A stretch of 64,000 nt of DNA from Kribbella kalugense. GTDB taxonomy: Bacteria > Actinomycetota > Actinomycetes > Propionibacteriales > Kribbellaceae. Position numbers and translations under genes: made by a program. The notes beneath the pieces were generated by a model that was not told where the DNA came from, searched no databases, and was given only the letters and a program-made list of their open reading frames with translations. The stretch is taken from NCBI RefSeq assembly GCF_004365875.1, contig NZ_SODF01000001.1, forward strand, positions 2,790,001 to 2,854,000, written 5' to 3'. Numbering within the stretch: the stretch's first letter is position 1; each line of letters begins with the position of its first letter. Positions 17,420 through 26,731 of the stretch are shown here, in pieces.

Positions 17420-18717
17420 GGTTGTGCCTCCAACGCTTGGGCGATGCGCAGTCGGTACAGACGCGTCGGGCGTCCTTTGGGGTGGTGCTGGGCGGTGCCC
17501 TCGACGCTCACCAGGCCGCCTGCGTCGAGGGTGCGGATCAGCCGGCGTCCGCTCTGATCCGTGATGCCGAGGTGACCGGCAAGCTCTCCAGGCGAGAGCG
17601 TGCGGCCTTGGAGTTCCTGGTCCAGCGCGGCCAGCCGGGAAACGGTGGTCGCGCTGAGACCGACGTACTTCGCGAGTTGTTCGACGTCATCGCCGTGCCC
17701 GCGGTACGAGAACCGGAGTGCTTCGCCGGCCGGCCCCATCGGGCCGATGACGACACCGCTGTCCTCGAACAGGTACGCGCACGGTTCGTCGGCGAGCTCG
17801 GCCCGGGCGGCGGCTTGCTCGGCGAGCAGGACGCAGTTGCGGGCGGACACGCCGACACCGAAGCCGGCCGAGATCTGTGCGCCGAGCGCCGCGGCGGCCT
17901 CGGCCAGTGCGGGTACGGCGACCCAGTTGCGGGTGACGCGCTCGAACAACGCCTTGTGGGCGAAGACGACCACGCCGCGGCGCCCGCGGTTCTCGATCCA
18001 GGCGCCGGCGAATTCGGGGGTGTTGAGCAGGTGGTTCATCAGACCGATCCGGGCGCGTTCCTCGTCCGCGGCCTGCGAGATCAGGAAGATGCCGGCCGCG
18101 AAACGCTGCGCGCTGGCCCGTTCGGACTCGATCCGCAAAGCGAGCTCGTGCAGCTCGGTGCGGATAGTGGCCGGCACCGGCATGCCGCTCATGATCTGGA
18201 GCTGTCCCGCGAGTTGTTCCCGGACGGCCGCGCGGACGCTGATCACGTAGCTGCGTTCGCCGAACCGGTGGAACGCGTCGCGGTGGAACTCGACGATCTC
18301 CTCGACGCTCTGGGTCGGTGCGTAGGGCAAGCAATCGATCTGGTCCTGGTCGAGGTCCAGCGCGGTCGCGACCGCTTCGACCGCTTCGGCGGGGAACGTG
18401 TCGATGCTGACCGGCGTACGACCCCAGCCGCGTTCCTGGGCGCGGTAGAGCGCGAGCGTCAGGTCGAGCGCCGACGACCGGATCACGCCGACCGGCAGAC
18501 CGGGCGGCAGCAGTTCGCGGCTCGCGGTGTACGGCACCGGACCGGCGAGGAAGCCGTCGAGTCGCGTCGTACTCAGGAACTCGCCGACCTTGTCGCGGAT
18601 CTCGTCCTCGTGGTCGTAGCTGACCCACTCGAGCCCCACGCCGCCGAGCGTGCGCGCCGCATCGTGGAACAACTCGTGGTGGGTCACATGCGTGACGACC
18701 CCGATCACGATGTCCAC
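17386..18717 (-). CDS. Multidomain transcriptional regulator of the sugar operon
   Basis: 443 residues from GTG 18717, with AAAGGAG 6 bases upstream. Residues 1-170 look like a PrpR-N-type sensor (IVIGVVTHVTHHE, GLPVGVI). The middle contains GAQISAGFGVGVSARNC, reminiscent of a degenerate GGDEF/nucleotide-binding-like fold. The C-terminus has two winged-helix segments (LSATTVSRLAALD and LGITDQSGRRLIRTL). I cannot name a close family. It is the first gene of the operon and overlaps the binding-protein gene by 34 bases, which suggests local autoregulated control. Confidence 0.75.
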   Translation of the reverse strand: MDIVIGVVTHVTHHELFHDAARTLGGVGLEWVSYDHEDEIRDKVGEFLSTTRLDGFLAGPVPYTASRELLPPGLPVGVIRSSALDLTLALYRAQERGWGRTPVSIDTFPAEAVEAVATALDLDQDQIDCLPYAPTQSVEEIVEFHRDAFHRFGERSYVISVRAAVREQLAGQLQIMSGMPVPATIRTELHELALRIESERASAQRFAAGIFLISQAADEERARIGLMNHLLNTPEFAGAWIENRGRRGVVVFAHKALFERVTRNWVAVPALAEAAAALGAQISAGFGVGVSARNCVLLAEQAAARAELADEPCAYLFEDSGVVIGPMGPAGEALRFSYRGHGDDVEQLAKYVGLSATTVSRLAALDQELQGRTLSPGELAGHLGITDQSGRRLIRTLDAGGLVSVEGTAQHHPKGRPTRLYRLRIAQALEAQPWSSPAATSSS

Positions 18718-18726
18718 GGCACTCCT

Positions 18727-18757
18727 TTAACGAACCATGTTCGGAAGTGATTCGTAA
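18727..18757 (-). promoter_or_regulatory. Candidate operator upstream of the sugar-operon regulator
   Basis: CGAAC-CAT-GTTCG (18731-18743) is a perfect palindrome. It is embedded in a wider inverted repeat TTAACGAA (18727-18734) and TTCGTAA (18751-18757). It lies just upstream of the Shine-Dalgarno of the regulator gene, so a protein bound here would block the whole operon. Confidence 0.5.
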
Positions 18758-18859
18758 ATCCAATGCCGTCCAAGGTGGTCCCCGAGAGGCCCTCAGGTCA
18801 AGGGATCGTGCGGGATTCGTTCAAGACCGCGGCCGTCGTACCGGTCTAGCGTCGCGGCC

Positions 18860-19741
18860 ATGATCCTCGTCACCGGTGGGCTCGGCATGATCGGCGCCCA
18901 CACCGCCCGCGCCCTCCTCGACCTCGGCCAGCAGGTCGTCGTCACGTCGCACCGGCATACCGATCCCCCGTCGTTCCTCGAAGGCAAGGTCACGGTCGAA
19001 CAACTCGACGTCACCGACCGATCCGCGTTCCTCGCCCTCGGCGAGCGCTACGAGATCAGCGACATCGTGCATCTCGCGGGAAGCATCCCGGCCGACGATC
19101 CGGTCGCGTACTTCCGCCACGACACCGCGGCGCTGTTCAACGCGCTGGATGCGGCGCGGGCGTGGGACGTACGGCGGTTTGCGGTCGCCAGCAGCATCGG
19201 CGTGTACATCGGGCAGGACGAATCCCCGTGGTACGAAGACCTTCCACTACCGACCGCCGACCTCCCGCACCTGATCGTCGCCTTCAAGAAGGCCGTCGAG
19301 CCGGTGACGACGCACAGCCTCGCCGGAACCGGCATCCAGCCGATCGTGCTCCGGATCGGCTCGACCTGGGGTCCGTTGATGGACCCAGAGTCGATCTTCA
19401 GCCCGATCCCGCCGTACGTCAGCGCCGTACTCCGCGGCGAAACCCCCACGCCCCTACCGGCCGACGCCGGCGGCGACTGGTGCTACGCGCCCGACATGGG
19501 CCGCGCGATCGCTCTGCTCATGACAGCCGAGGCTTTGAACCACACCACGTACAACGTCTCGAGCGGAAAGCCCTTTGTGTACGGCGAAGCGGCCGACCAG
19601 CTCACCGTCCAGCCCGGCGGCGAGACCAGCCCGCACCTCGACATCACCCGCCTGACCACCGAGACCGGCTTCACCCCCACCTTCACCTTCCCCGAAGCCG
19701 CCGCCCACTACGTCGCCTGGCGCTCCAAGAATGATCGCTGA
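18860..19741 (+). CDS. NAD-dependent epimerase/dehydratase-like protein
   Basis: 293 residues of the extended short-chain dehydrogenase family. TGGLGMIG (5-12) is the Rossmann glycine motif, [12 protein letters not shown] follows, and RIGSTWGP occurs in the C-terminal half. The usual YxxxK dyad is not seen: the aligned stretch is [10 protein letters not shown], keeping Lys but with Val or Ile where Tyr should be. Activity may therefore be altered. The gene is monocistronic, divergent from the sugar operon and convergent with dusB. Confidence 0.85.
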   Translation: MILVTGGLGMIGAHTARALLDLGQQVVVTSHRHTDPPSFLEGKVTVEQLDVTDRSAFLALGERYEISDIVHLAGSIPADDPVAYFRHDTAALFNALDAARAWDVRRFAVASSIGVYIGQDESPWYEDLPLPTADLPHLIVAFKKAVEPVTTHSLAGTGIQPIVLRIGSTWGPLMDPESIFSPIPPYVSAVLRGETPTPLPADAGGDWCYAPDMGRAIALLMTAEALNHTTYNVSSGKPFVYGEAADQLTVQPGGETSPHLDITRLTTETGFTPTFTFPEAAAHYVAWRSKNDR

Positions 19742-19758
19742 ACACCTCACGGTGTGAC

Positions 19759-19800
19759 GAGACAAGCTATTGCATGTCTCACGACACCAAGGCTTGTCTC
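19759..19800. terminator. Candidate bidirectional terminator between convergent genes
   Basis: GAGACAAGC (19759-19767) and GCTTGTCTC (19792-19800) are perfect 9-bp inverted repeats with a 24-base loop. They lie between the convergent ends of the epimerase-like gene and dusB. No clear U-run follows on either strand. Confidence 0.5.
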
Positions 19801-19809
19801 CACATACCT

Positions 19810-20931
19810 TCAGCCGCCGGAGACGCCGATCTCGGCGTCGGCTAGGTCGGCGGTTAGGCCGTCGGTGTCGTCCAGCCAGCCGTGGGGGAGGACGATGTGG
19901 TCGCGGGGGCTGCCCTGGCGGCCGCGGGGGGCGCCTAGCTCGGCGACTGGGAACGGGACCGCTGGGTCCAGTTGAGCGAGGAGCTCGTCGAGGCGGGCGA
20001 GGGAGTCGACCATGCCGAGGGCGGCGCGGAGTTCGCCGCCGGCCGGGAAGCCCTTCAGGTACCACGGGACGTGCTTGCGGAAGTCGCGCAGGCCGCGCGA
20101 CTCCCCCATCAGGTCGGCGAGCAGTTCGCCGTGCCGTCGCATCACGACCGCGACCTCGCCGAGCGTCGGCAAGTTCAACGCCTCGCCGCCGGCGAACGCG
20201 ACCGCGAGATCGCGGAACAACCACGGCCGGCCAAGGCATCCGCGTCCGACGATCACGCCGGCGCAACCTGTCTCGGCGACCATCCGCAGGGCGTCGCCGG
20301 CTTCCCAGATGTCGCCGTTGCCGAGGACGGGGATGCTCACGTGCTGCACGAGCTCGGTGATCTTGGTCCAGTCCGCCTGACCGGAGTACGCCTGTGCCGC
20401 CGTACGCCCGTGCAACCCGATCGCCGCGGCACCCGACTCCTCCGCGATCCGGCCCGCGTCCAGGTAGGTCTGGTGATCCGCGTCGATCCCGATCCGCGTC
20501 TTCATCGTCACGGGTACGCCGTACGGCGTCGCCGCATGCACTGCCGATCGCAGGATCGCGCCGAGCAGGTTCCGCTTCCAGGGAAGGGCCGCGCCGCCGC
20601 CCTTGCGGGTCACCTTCGGGACCGGGCAGCCGAAGTTCAGGTCGATGTGCGCAACACCGTAAGCATCACAAAGGATCTGCACCGCGCGCCCGATGTACGT
20701 CGGGTCGACGCCGTACAACTGCACCGACCGCACCGTCTCTCGCGCGTCGAAGGTCAGCATGTCGAGCGACTTCTGGTCACCCTCGACGATCCCGCGCGAG
20801 GTGATCATCTCGCACACGTACAGCCCCGCGCCCTGCTCGGCGCACAGCCGCCGGTACGCCGCGTTGGTGATGCCGGCCATCGGCGCCAGCACCACTGGCG
20901 TGTCGATCGTCAGGTTGCCCAAGGAAAGCAT
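19810..20931 (-). CDS. dusB: tRNA-dihydrouridine synthase
   Basis: 373 residues. APMAGITNAAYR near residue 16 is the FMN-binding start of the TIM barrel. DLNFGCPVPKVTRKGGGAAL contains the catalytic Cys, and GNGDIW with GVIVGRGCLGRPW binds FMN phosphate. The enzyme reduces specific uridines in tRNA D-loops using NADPH. It follows the DUF4333-like lipoprotein gene by 1 base and glyS lies upstream, so the three probably share a transcript. Confidence 0.95.
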   Translation of the reverse strand: MLSLGNLTIDTPVVLAPMAGITNAAYRRLCAEQGAGLYVCEMITSRGIVEGDQKSLDMLTFDARETVRSVQLYGVDPTYIGRAVQILCDAYGVAHIDLNFGCPVPKVTRKGGGAALPWKRNLLGAILRSAVHAATPYGVPVTMKTRIGIDADHQTYLDAGRIAEESGAAAIGLHGRTAAQAYSGQADWTKITELVQHVSIPVLGNGDIWEAGDALRMVAETGCAGVIVGRGCLGRPWLFRDLAVAFAGGEALNLPTLGEVAVVMRRHGELLADLMGESRGLRDFRKHVPWYLKGFPAGGELRAALGMVDSLARLDELLAQLDPAVPFPVAELGAPRGRQGSPRDHIVLPHGWLDDTDGLTADLADAEIGVSGG

Positions 20932-20932
20932 G

Positions 20933-21595
20933 TCAGGCCTTCGCGACCAGGACCTGGCCGTTGCCGGAAACCTGTGCTTTATAAGGCTGTACGGCGTTCG
21001 CGGTCGTCGTCACGTCGCAGGCGATGCCCGAGTCGGAATGCTTGACTACGGCAACATCATCCATCGTGCAGGTCACCTTCGCGGCGTCGGCGACCGTGCG
21101 CTGCACTGCGTCGACAACCTTCGCGCGAACGATCGCGACCGAGTCCGAGGTGAACTTGTACGACGCCGAGTACTGCTTCGCGTCGACCGTCAACGTGCCG
21201 CCGTACGACTTCCCGCCGTACGTCACGGTGCAGGTCAGCTCGTGGTTGCCGGCCGTCTCGACCTTGTCGATGCCCGGGCACTTCACCGTCGTGGTGGCCG
21301 CTTTGCCGGCCGCGATCTGCGCCTGCTTGGAGATCGCGAACGTGATTCGCTCCGCCAGCGGCGCATCGCTGGCAGGCTCGCCGGTGACCTTCGGAGTCGG
21401 CCAGGGCTTCGAAGGAGTCGGCAGTGCGGTCAGCGTCGGCGTGGACGCGGTCGGGATCGGTGCGCTCGAAGGCGCACTGGAGCTGGGCGCGGAGGGCGAC
21501 GGCGTGCTGCCCGCGTCCGGCTTGCTGTCCGAGCAGGCCGACAACAGGAACACCGCCAGCGCGGACAGTCCGACGACAGCCAACCGACCCCGCAT
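20933..21595 (-). CDS. DUF4333-like lipoprotein
   Basis: 220 residues. The leader MRGRLAVVGLSALAVFLLSAC ends in a lipobox, followed by a Ser/Pro/Thr-rich linker of about 45 residues. The C-terminal region has DUF4333-type features (TVKCPGI, GNHELTCTVTYGGKSYGG) with paired cysteines. It is anchored outside the membrane; function unknown. ATG 21595 is 2 bases after the glyS stop. Confidence 0.82.
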   Translation of the reverse strand: MRGRLAVVGLSALAVFLLSACSDSKPDAGSTPSPSAPSSSAPSSAPIPTASTPTLTALPTPSKPWPTPKVTGEPASDAPLAERITFAISKQAQIAAGKAATTTVKCPGIDKVETAGNHELTCTVTYGGKSYGGTLTVDAKQYSASYKFTSDSVAIVRAKVVDAVQRTVADAAKVTCTMDDVAVVKHSDSGIACDVTTTANAVQPYKAQVSGNGQVLVAKA

Positions 21596-21597
21596 CG

Positions 21598-22983
21598 TCA
21601 GCAACCAACCAGGTGCTGGGCGAGATACCCGGTGACCTCGGTCAGCGCGACCCGCTCCTGCTTCATCGAGTCGCGCTCCCGGATGGTCACGGCGTGGTCC
21701 TCGAGGGTGTCGAAGTCGACGGTGATGCAGTACGGCGTACCGATCTCGTCCTGGCGGCGGTAGCGACGGCCGATCGCGCCGGCATCGTCGAAGTCGACGT
21801 TCCAGCTCTTCCGCAGTTCGGCGGCCAGGTCGCGTGCCTTCGGCGAGAGATCGGCGTTGCGGGACAGCGGCAGTACGGCGGCCTTGACCGGCGCGAGCCT
21901 CGGGTCGAAGCGCAGTACCGTCCGCTTGTCCACGCCGCCCTTGGCGTTCGGCGCCTCGTCCTCGGTGTACGCGTCGAGCAGGAAGGCGAGCACGTTCCGG
22001 GTCAGGCCGGCGGCGGGCTCGATCACGTACGGCGTCCAGCGCTCGCCCTTCTCCTGGTCGAAGTACGACAGGTCGGCGCCGGAGTGCTTGGAGTGCGTGG
22101 ACAGGTCGAAGTCGGTCCGGTTCGCGATGCCCTCGAGCTCGTCGAACTCCTTGCCGCCGAAGTTGAACTTGTACTCGATGTCGACGGTGCGCTTCGAGTA
22201 GTGGCTCAGCTTCTCCTTCGGGTGCTCGTAGAACCGCAGGTTGTCCGGGTTCAGGCCGAGGCCGGTGTACCAGTCCCAGCGGGCCTTCAACCAGTACTCG
22301 TGCCAGTCCTCGTCCGAGCCGGGCTCGACGAAGAACTCCATCTCCATCTGCTCGAACTCGCGGGTCCGGAAGATGAAGTTGCCCGGGGTGATCTCGTTGC
22401 GGAAGCTCTTGCCGACCTGGGCGATGCCGAACGGCGGCTTCTTCCGGGCCGTGCCCATCACGTTCGCGAAGTTGATGAAGATGCCCTGCGCGGTCTCCGG
22501 GCGGAGGTAGTGCAGGCCCTCCTCGGACTCGACCGGGCCGAGGTACGTCTTGAGCAGGCCGTTGAACATCCGCGGCTCGGTGAAGGTGCCCTTGTTACCG
22601 CAGTTCGGGCAGGCGATCTCGGCCAGCTTGACCTCGTCGACGTCCTTGTTCTTCCGGCGGGCGTAGTCCTCACGCAGGTGGTCGTCGCGGAACCGCTTGT
22701 GACAGGACTGGCACTCGGTCAGCGGATCGACGAACTCGGACAGGTGCCCGGACGCCTCCCAGACCTTGGTCGGCAGGATCACCGAGGAGTCCAGGCCGAC
22801 GACGTCGTCACGACCGGTCACCATCGTCCGCCACCACTGGGTCCGGATGTTGTTCTTCAGCTCGACGCCGAGCGGCCCGTAGTCCCAGGCCGACTTGGTT
22901 CCACCGTAGATCTCGCCGCACGGGTACACGAAGCCTCTCCGCTTGCTGAGGCTGACGACGGCATCGACGGTTTCCACGGGCAC
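21598..22983 (-). CDS. glyS: Glycyl-tRNA synthetase (homodimeric type)
   Basis: 461 residues, the usual length of the alpha2 glycyl-tRNA synthetase. Class II motifs are visible: [13 protein letters not shown] at the N-terminus, [25 protein letters not shown] (motif 2), and the C-terminal anticodon-binding domain with [10 protein letters not shown]. Cys pairs CQSCH and CPNC suggest a zinc site. It charges tRNA-Gly. The GTG start at 22983 has GGAG upstream. Confidence 0.96.
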   Translation of the reverse strand: MPVETVDAVVSLSKRRGFVYPCGEIYGGTKSAWDYGPLGVELKNNIRTQWWRTMVTGRDDVVGLDSSVILPTKVWEASGHLSEFVDPLTECQSCHKRFRDDHLREDYARRKNKDVDEVKLAEIACPNCGNKGTFTEPRMFNGLLKTYLGPVESEEGLHYLRPETAQGIFINFANVMGTARKKPPFGIAQVGKSFRNEITPGNFIFRTREFEQMEMEFFVEPGSDEDWHEYWLKARWDWYTGLGLNPDNLRFYEHPKEKLSHYSKRTVDIEYKFNFGGKEFDELEGIANRTDFDLSTHSKHSGADLSYFDQEKGERWTPYVIEPAAGLTRNVLAFLLDAYTEDEAPNAKGGVDKRTVLRFDPRLAPVKAAVLPLSRNADLSPKARDLAAELRKSWNVDFDDAGAIGRRYRRQDEIGTPYCITVDFDTLEDHAVTIRERDSMKQERVALTEVTGYLAQHLVGC

Positions 22984-23013
22984 TTTTCGACTCCAGAACG
23001 GGCACAGATGAAT

Positions 23014-23358
23014 CTACGGAAGAGACCAGGCTATCGGTCCCGGCGTCCCGTCATCGAATCCGTGCTGAGTCAGCAAATCTTCGTATGCGGTCGGCTCGTC
23101 GATCGCCTCCGACAACAGCGGCACAGCAGCCATCTTCACCTCGTACGGCGACAGCGCCCGCCGGTAACTCCCGACGTTCACGAACTCCAGGTCGAGCGCC
23201 AGCAACTCCGGGTCATCGACGTTCCGCCCCACCCGCGCCGACACGAACCCCTTCTGCTGCGCCAACACCTCAACGGCCGCCTGCACCCGCTCCGCAAACT
23301 CGGCCTGCTCAGCTACCCCGACCCGAAATCTGATCACCACGAACACGGGCCTAACCAT
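23014..23358 (-). CDS. Antibiotic-biosynthesis-monooxygenase (ABM)-fold protein
   Basis: 114 residues. PVFVVIRFRV at the start, a central helix with EFAERVQAAVEVLAQQKGFVSARVGRNVDD, and a second beta strand match small dimeric alpha/beta-barrel ABM or heme-degrading-like proteins. No specific reaction can be assigned. It lies between glyS and a divergent membrane-protein gene that starts 21 bases away. Confidence 0.65.
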   Translation of the reverse strand: MVRPVFVVIRFRVGVAEQAEFAERVQAAVEVLAQQKGFVSARVGRNVDDPELLALDLEFVNVGSYRRALSPYEVKMAAVPLLSEAIDEPTAYEDLLTQHGFDDGTPGPIAWSLP

Positions 23359-23379
23359 AGGACCTGGAACAATGGAGGT

Positions 23380-23676
23380 ATGAGCTCCCCTAGCAGTCCG
23401 TTGCGGCAGCGGATCACGAAGATTAGTTACCCGTACGTCGCGAAGCTGCACGGTGCGCCGAAGCTGACGCTGCCAGGGATCACGCTGGTGCTGGCGCTGG
23501 CCGGAGTGTTCGCTCCGGTGGTGGTGGGTGTACCGGCCCTGGTGCTGCTGGCGTTGCTGCTCGGGTGGCTGGCGTTCCTGTCGTGGCCGGCGGTGACGAC
23601 AGGAGCGAAGTTCCTGCGGATTTTCTCGATTCTGGTGATCCTGCTGTTCGCGGTCTCCCGGATCGCCAACGGCTGA
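23380..23676 (+). CDS. Small membrane protein, two to three helices (DUF6703-like)
   Basis: 98 residues with hydrophobic stretches LPGITLVLALAGVFAPVVVGVPALVLLALLLGWLAFL and FSILVILLFAVS. There is no signal-peptide cleavage site. GGAGG sits just before the ATG. It resembles an actinobacterial family of unknown function found beside glyS, though that recollection is not a search result. It ends one base before the convergent TetR gene. Confidence 0.7.
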   Translation: MSSPSSPLRQRITKISYPYVAKLHGAPKLTLPGITLVLALAGVFAPVVVGVPALVLLALLLGWLAFLSWPAVTTGAKFLRIFSILVILLFAVSRIANG

Positions 23677-24219
23677 TTACGGGCGGCCGAGGCTGTCGTA
23701 CGCCGCTTCGACCGCAGCCTCACGTAGTTCGGCGACCGGCTCGTGGTCGATCATCACCGCGCAGTCGGACAGCCCGCCGAGCGCGACCATGCAGCGGACC
23801 ACGTCTGACAGCGACGGTTCGGTGCCGATCAGCAGCGCCGCGAGCGTGCCGCGCCATTCGATGAAGCGGTCGGCGAGCTTCAGTTCGTGCAGCACCGAGA
23901 GGTCCCGGATCGCCAGCTGAATCAGGCCGCGGTGCCGGTAGGCGAGGTCGAAGTACGAGCCGAGGAGCTCACGCGCCGGGACGGGTGCGGCTGCCTGCTG
24001 CGCGGCGGCGTACGCCTCGAAGTCGGCGATCATCGGCTCGACCAGGCTGTTCAGCAGGTCCTCACGGGACGCGAAGTGGTAGTACAGCGCCGGCTTGGTC
24101 ACGCCGAGCCGGTCGGCGATGTCGCGCAGGCTGGTCTGCTGCAGCCCCTGCTGGGCGAACAGCTCCAGCGCGGCCTGCTGGATCCGCGCCCGGGTGTCGC
24201 CGGTCCGTTGTCTCGGCAT
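23677..24219 (-). CDS. TetR-family transcriptional repressor
   Basis: 180 residues. The N-terminal HTH is TSLRDIADRLGVTKPALYYHFASREDLL (about residues 29-56), typical of TetR proteins, with a variable ligand-binding C-terminus. It is divergent from the FAD monooxygenase gene, and paired repeats in the shared promoter are likely operators. The inducer is unknown, possibly the substrate of the monooxygenase. Confidence 0.92.
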   Translation of the reverse strand: MPRQRTGDTRARIQQAALELFAQQGLQQTSLRDIADRLGVTKPALYYHFASREDLLNSLVEPMIADFEAYAAAQQAAAPVPARELLGSYFDLAYRHRGLIQLAIRDLSVLHELKLADRFIEWRGTLAALLIGTEPSLSDVVRCMVALGGLSDCAVMIDHEPVAELREAAVEAAYDSLGRP

Positions 24220-24236
24220 ACCCCGAAGATTATCTG

Positions 24237-24299
24237 ACCTTCCGGTAAGTAAACCGTTGACAACGCCGGAGGCTTTGCTTACCTTCCGTTAAGTAAACA
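24237..24299 (+). promoter_or_regulatory. Promoter and paired TetR operator candidates
   Basis: ACCTTCCGGTAAGTAAAC (24237-24254) and ACCTTCCGTTAAGTAAAC (24282-24299) differ at one base and are 45 bp apart. TTGACA (24258-24263) and TACCTT (24281-24286), 17 bases apart, form a promoter for the monooxygenase gene. The second repeat covers the -10 and the first lies just upstream of the -35, the layout expected for repression of both divergent genes. Confidence 0.7.
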
Positions 24300-24316
24300 A
24301 ACGTCAGGGGGTAGCC

Positions 24317-25528
24317 ATGAAGGTCCTGATCTCCGGCGCGAGCGTGGCCGGCCCGGTGCTGGCCCACTGGCTGCACCACCACGGTTTCGAGCCGACGATC
24401 GTCGAGCGCACACCCGAGCTGCGGCACGGACTCGGCGGCCACGCGGTCGATCTGTTCAGCTCGGCCGCCGAGGTGACCCGCCGGATGGGTTGCTGGGACG
24501 CGATCGAGGCGGCCCGCACCCGGATCGAAGCGCTGACCATCGAGCGGTTCGGCAAGCCCCCGGTCGAGGTCGACCTCAGCCGGATGTACGCCGGGATTTC
24601 GAGCAGCCACGTGGAGATCCTCCGCGGCGAACTGACGAAGATCCTGTACGACGCCACTCGCGACACGGCGGAGTACATCTTCGGCGACTCGATTGCGAGC
24701 CTGCACGACGACGGGAACGGCGTCGACGTCACATTCGACTCCGGGACGGAACGCCGGTTCGACCTGGTCATCGGCGCCGACGGACTGCACTCGAACGTCC
24801 GCCGGCTGGCCTTCGGCCCCGAGGAGCCGCTGCGTCGCTGGCTCGGCGGGTACCTCGCCGTGTTCTCGATGCCGGACATCTTCAACGTCGGCAACCACAC
24901 GCTCGCGCACATGTCGGTCGACAAGCTGGTCGGGATCTACGGCGTGCACCAGACCGGCCAGACGCGTAGCGGCTTCCTGTTCCGGACACCGCACGAGCTG
25001 CACTACGACTACCGCGACAAGGACGAGCAGAAAGCCTTGCTGGTCAAGGAGTTCAGCGACTACGGCTGGAAGGCGCCACAGCTGCTGGAGCACCTTGCGT
25101 CGGCCGAAGACTTCTACTTCGACTCGATCGCACAGATCACCTTGGACACCTGGACCAGCGGGCGAATCGGGCTGGTTGGAGATGCGGGCTACTGTCCCGG
25201 ACCAGCTGTCGGCGGCGGGACCAGTCTGGCTGTGGTGACGGCGTACATCCTCGCGGGCGAGTTAGCGAGCAATCCAGCGTCCGGCTTGAAGAACTACGAG
25301 CGGATCATCCGTCCGATGGTTGAGTCGAGTCGGCGGATCGGTCCGAAGTTGATGGGCACGATCATCCCGGGCAGCCCGCTGGCATTGCGGCTGATGCCGT
25401 TCGCCGCCGCAACGCTTCCCAAGCTGCCGACATCAGTGCAGCGCTTCATCTGGTCGCAGAACGCAGTAGGCAAGACCTTCAGCTCAGTGGATCTCCTCGA
25501 GTCCCAGGTCCGTCAGTCGATCACGTAG
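24317..25528 (+). CDS. FAD-dependent monooxygenase (PHBH/UbiH type)
   Basis: 403 residues. The FAD-binding start LISGASVAGPVLA replaces the canonical GxGxxG. GADGLHSNVRRL is the DG motif region and GLVGDAGYCPGPAVGGGTSLA is the second FAD-binding GD motif. Group A flavin monooxygenases hydroxylate aromatic or polyketide substrates, including antibiotics. A TetR gene is divergent, suggesting substrate-induced detoxification. The 3' end overlaps the convergent EboE-like gene by 45 bases. Confidence 0.9.
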   Translation: MKVLISGASVAGPVLAHWLHHHGFEPTIVERTPELRHGLGGHAVDLFSSAAEVTRRMGCWDAIEAARTRIEALTIERFGKPPVEVDLSRMYAGISSSHVEILRGELTKILYDATRDTAEYIFGDSIASLHDDGNGVDVTFDSGTERRFDLVIGADGLHSNVRRLAFGPEEPLRRWLGGYLAVFSMPDIFNVGNHTLAHMSVDKLVGIYGVHQTGQTRSGFLFRTPHELHYDYRDKDEQKALLVKEFSDYGWKAPQLLEHLASAEDFYFDSIAQITLDTWTSGRIGLVGDAGYCPGPAVGGGTSLAVVTAYILAGELASNPASGLKNYERIIRPMVESSRRIGPKLMGTIIPGSPLALRLMPFAAATLPKLPTSVQRFIWSQNAVGKTFSSVDLLESQVRQSIT

Positions 25529-26623
25529 CCACTCCAGCTCCTTGGTGAGCTGTTTGGCCAACGACTGTTGATCCGACCACGCGTAAACCTCTGACTCCAG
25601 GTGGTGCGTGAGTGGATGCCCACCACCAACCAGTCTGGTCAAACAGTCGTCCAGTACACCCGTTGTCACCCTAAGCGGAGCTGGTGGGGCAGCGTGGGCC
25701 GGCAGGTGGGCATGCATCCGCCAGGCCGCGTGACCGGACAACTCGTACGCCTGCGCGATGTCGTCCACTCCCGGCCCACCCCACTCACGCACCTGCCGCA
25801 GGTACTTCGGTGTGCCGAGCTGACCGAGCACGTAGCGACCGGCCGCATCCCACGGGTCCACCAACGTCGGCGCGACCGACAGCTGGCCCTTGACCACATC
25901 GACGCCGGCCTGCCACAGCAACTGGAACACATCGGCCGGCTCCTCGAACTGGACGGCCAGATGACACGCATCCAACCCCAGTCCGATCCGCGACGCACCG
26001 CCGTACGGACTGGAGTAGCGATTGAGCCAACCGGCTGCCTGCCCGATCATCTCGAGCACGCAGCCCGGCTCGGTCTCGACGGCGATCCGGATCTTCCGGC
26101 CGGTCCTGGCCTCGGTGCGGACCAGGTGCTGCTCGACGCGGTCGAATGCCTCCCGAGCAGCACGGTTCCGCGCCTTCGACCACGGCATCCGCCAGGCCAG
26201 CGGCACGGTCGAGATCGACCCGTACGACGCGTCAGAGGGCAGCAACTCGGCTAGTACGTCGACCAGGTCGAGGGTGTAGCGGAGCCGCTCGGGGTCGGTC
26301 CAATCAGGGCAGTACAGCTTGGTACCGACGACCTTCTCGGTGAAGTGCGAGTGCGGGGTGCCGTTCAGCGAGATGACCTCAAGTCGATTGCGCTGTAGCG
26401 CTCGGCGCAGCCTGCTGAGCGACGCCGGCGAGTTCGCCAGCCGATCAGCCAGCCGGCTCGGAAACCACAGCCCTACCCCCAGCACAGGTACGCCGAGTGC
26501 CGCGCGGACCTTCCCGGCGCAGTCGTCGAGCCCGTCGATCAGCTCATCCAGCTCCTCGGCCGGATGCACGGTCGCGCAGTACCCCACATGGACGGTCGAG
26601 CCGTCCCGATGACGGAACCTCAT
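25484..26623 (-). CDS. EboE-like TIM-barrel protein
   Basis: 379 residues. From memory of the EboE family (metabolite-traffic cluster ebo), characteristic stretches are GYCATVHPAEELDELIDGL, SLNGTPHSHF, YCPDWTDPERLRYTLDLVDVLAELLP, SISTVPLAW and ETEPGCVLE. The fold is xylose-isomerase-like. Ebo clusters help move metabolites such as scytonemin precursors to the periplasm; here no other ebo gene is present. A good ribosome site (GAGGAGAGCTG) precedes ATG 26623. Confidence 0.7.
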   Translation of the reverse strand: MRFRHRDGSTVHVGYCATVHPAEELDELIDGLDDCAGKVRAALGVPVLGVGLWFPSRLADRLANSPASLSRLRRALQRNRLEVISLNGTPHSHFTEKVVGTKLYCPDWTDPERLRYTLDLVDVLAELLPSDASYGSISTVPLAWRMPWSKARNRAAREAFDRVEQHLVRTEARTGRKIRIAVETEPGCVLEMIGQAAGWLNRYSSPYGGASRIGLGLDACHLAVQFEEPADVFQLLWQAGVDVVKGQLSVAPTLVDPWDAAGRYVLGQLGTPKYLRQVREWGGPGVDDIAQAYELSGHAAWRMHAHLPAHAAPPAPLRVTTGVLDDCLTRLVGGGHPLTHHLESEVYAWSDQQSLAKQLTKELEWLRDRLTDLGLEEIH

Positions 26624-26731
26624 CAGCTCTCCTCACCCCGTTAGGCCACTGAAGGTGATTACAAGCGGACTCTCCGTGACCTAACAGCACTGTAGAAGGC
26701 TGACGGCTCGGGTGGAAGGGCTGATTTTCGG

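Noticed and set aside
25484-25528. Frameshift or assembly error at the 45-base overlap of convergent genes
   Set aside because: Both reading frames keep family motifs and end normally; convergent overlaps of this size occur.
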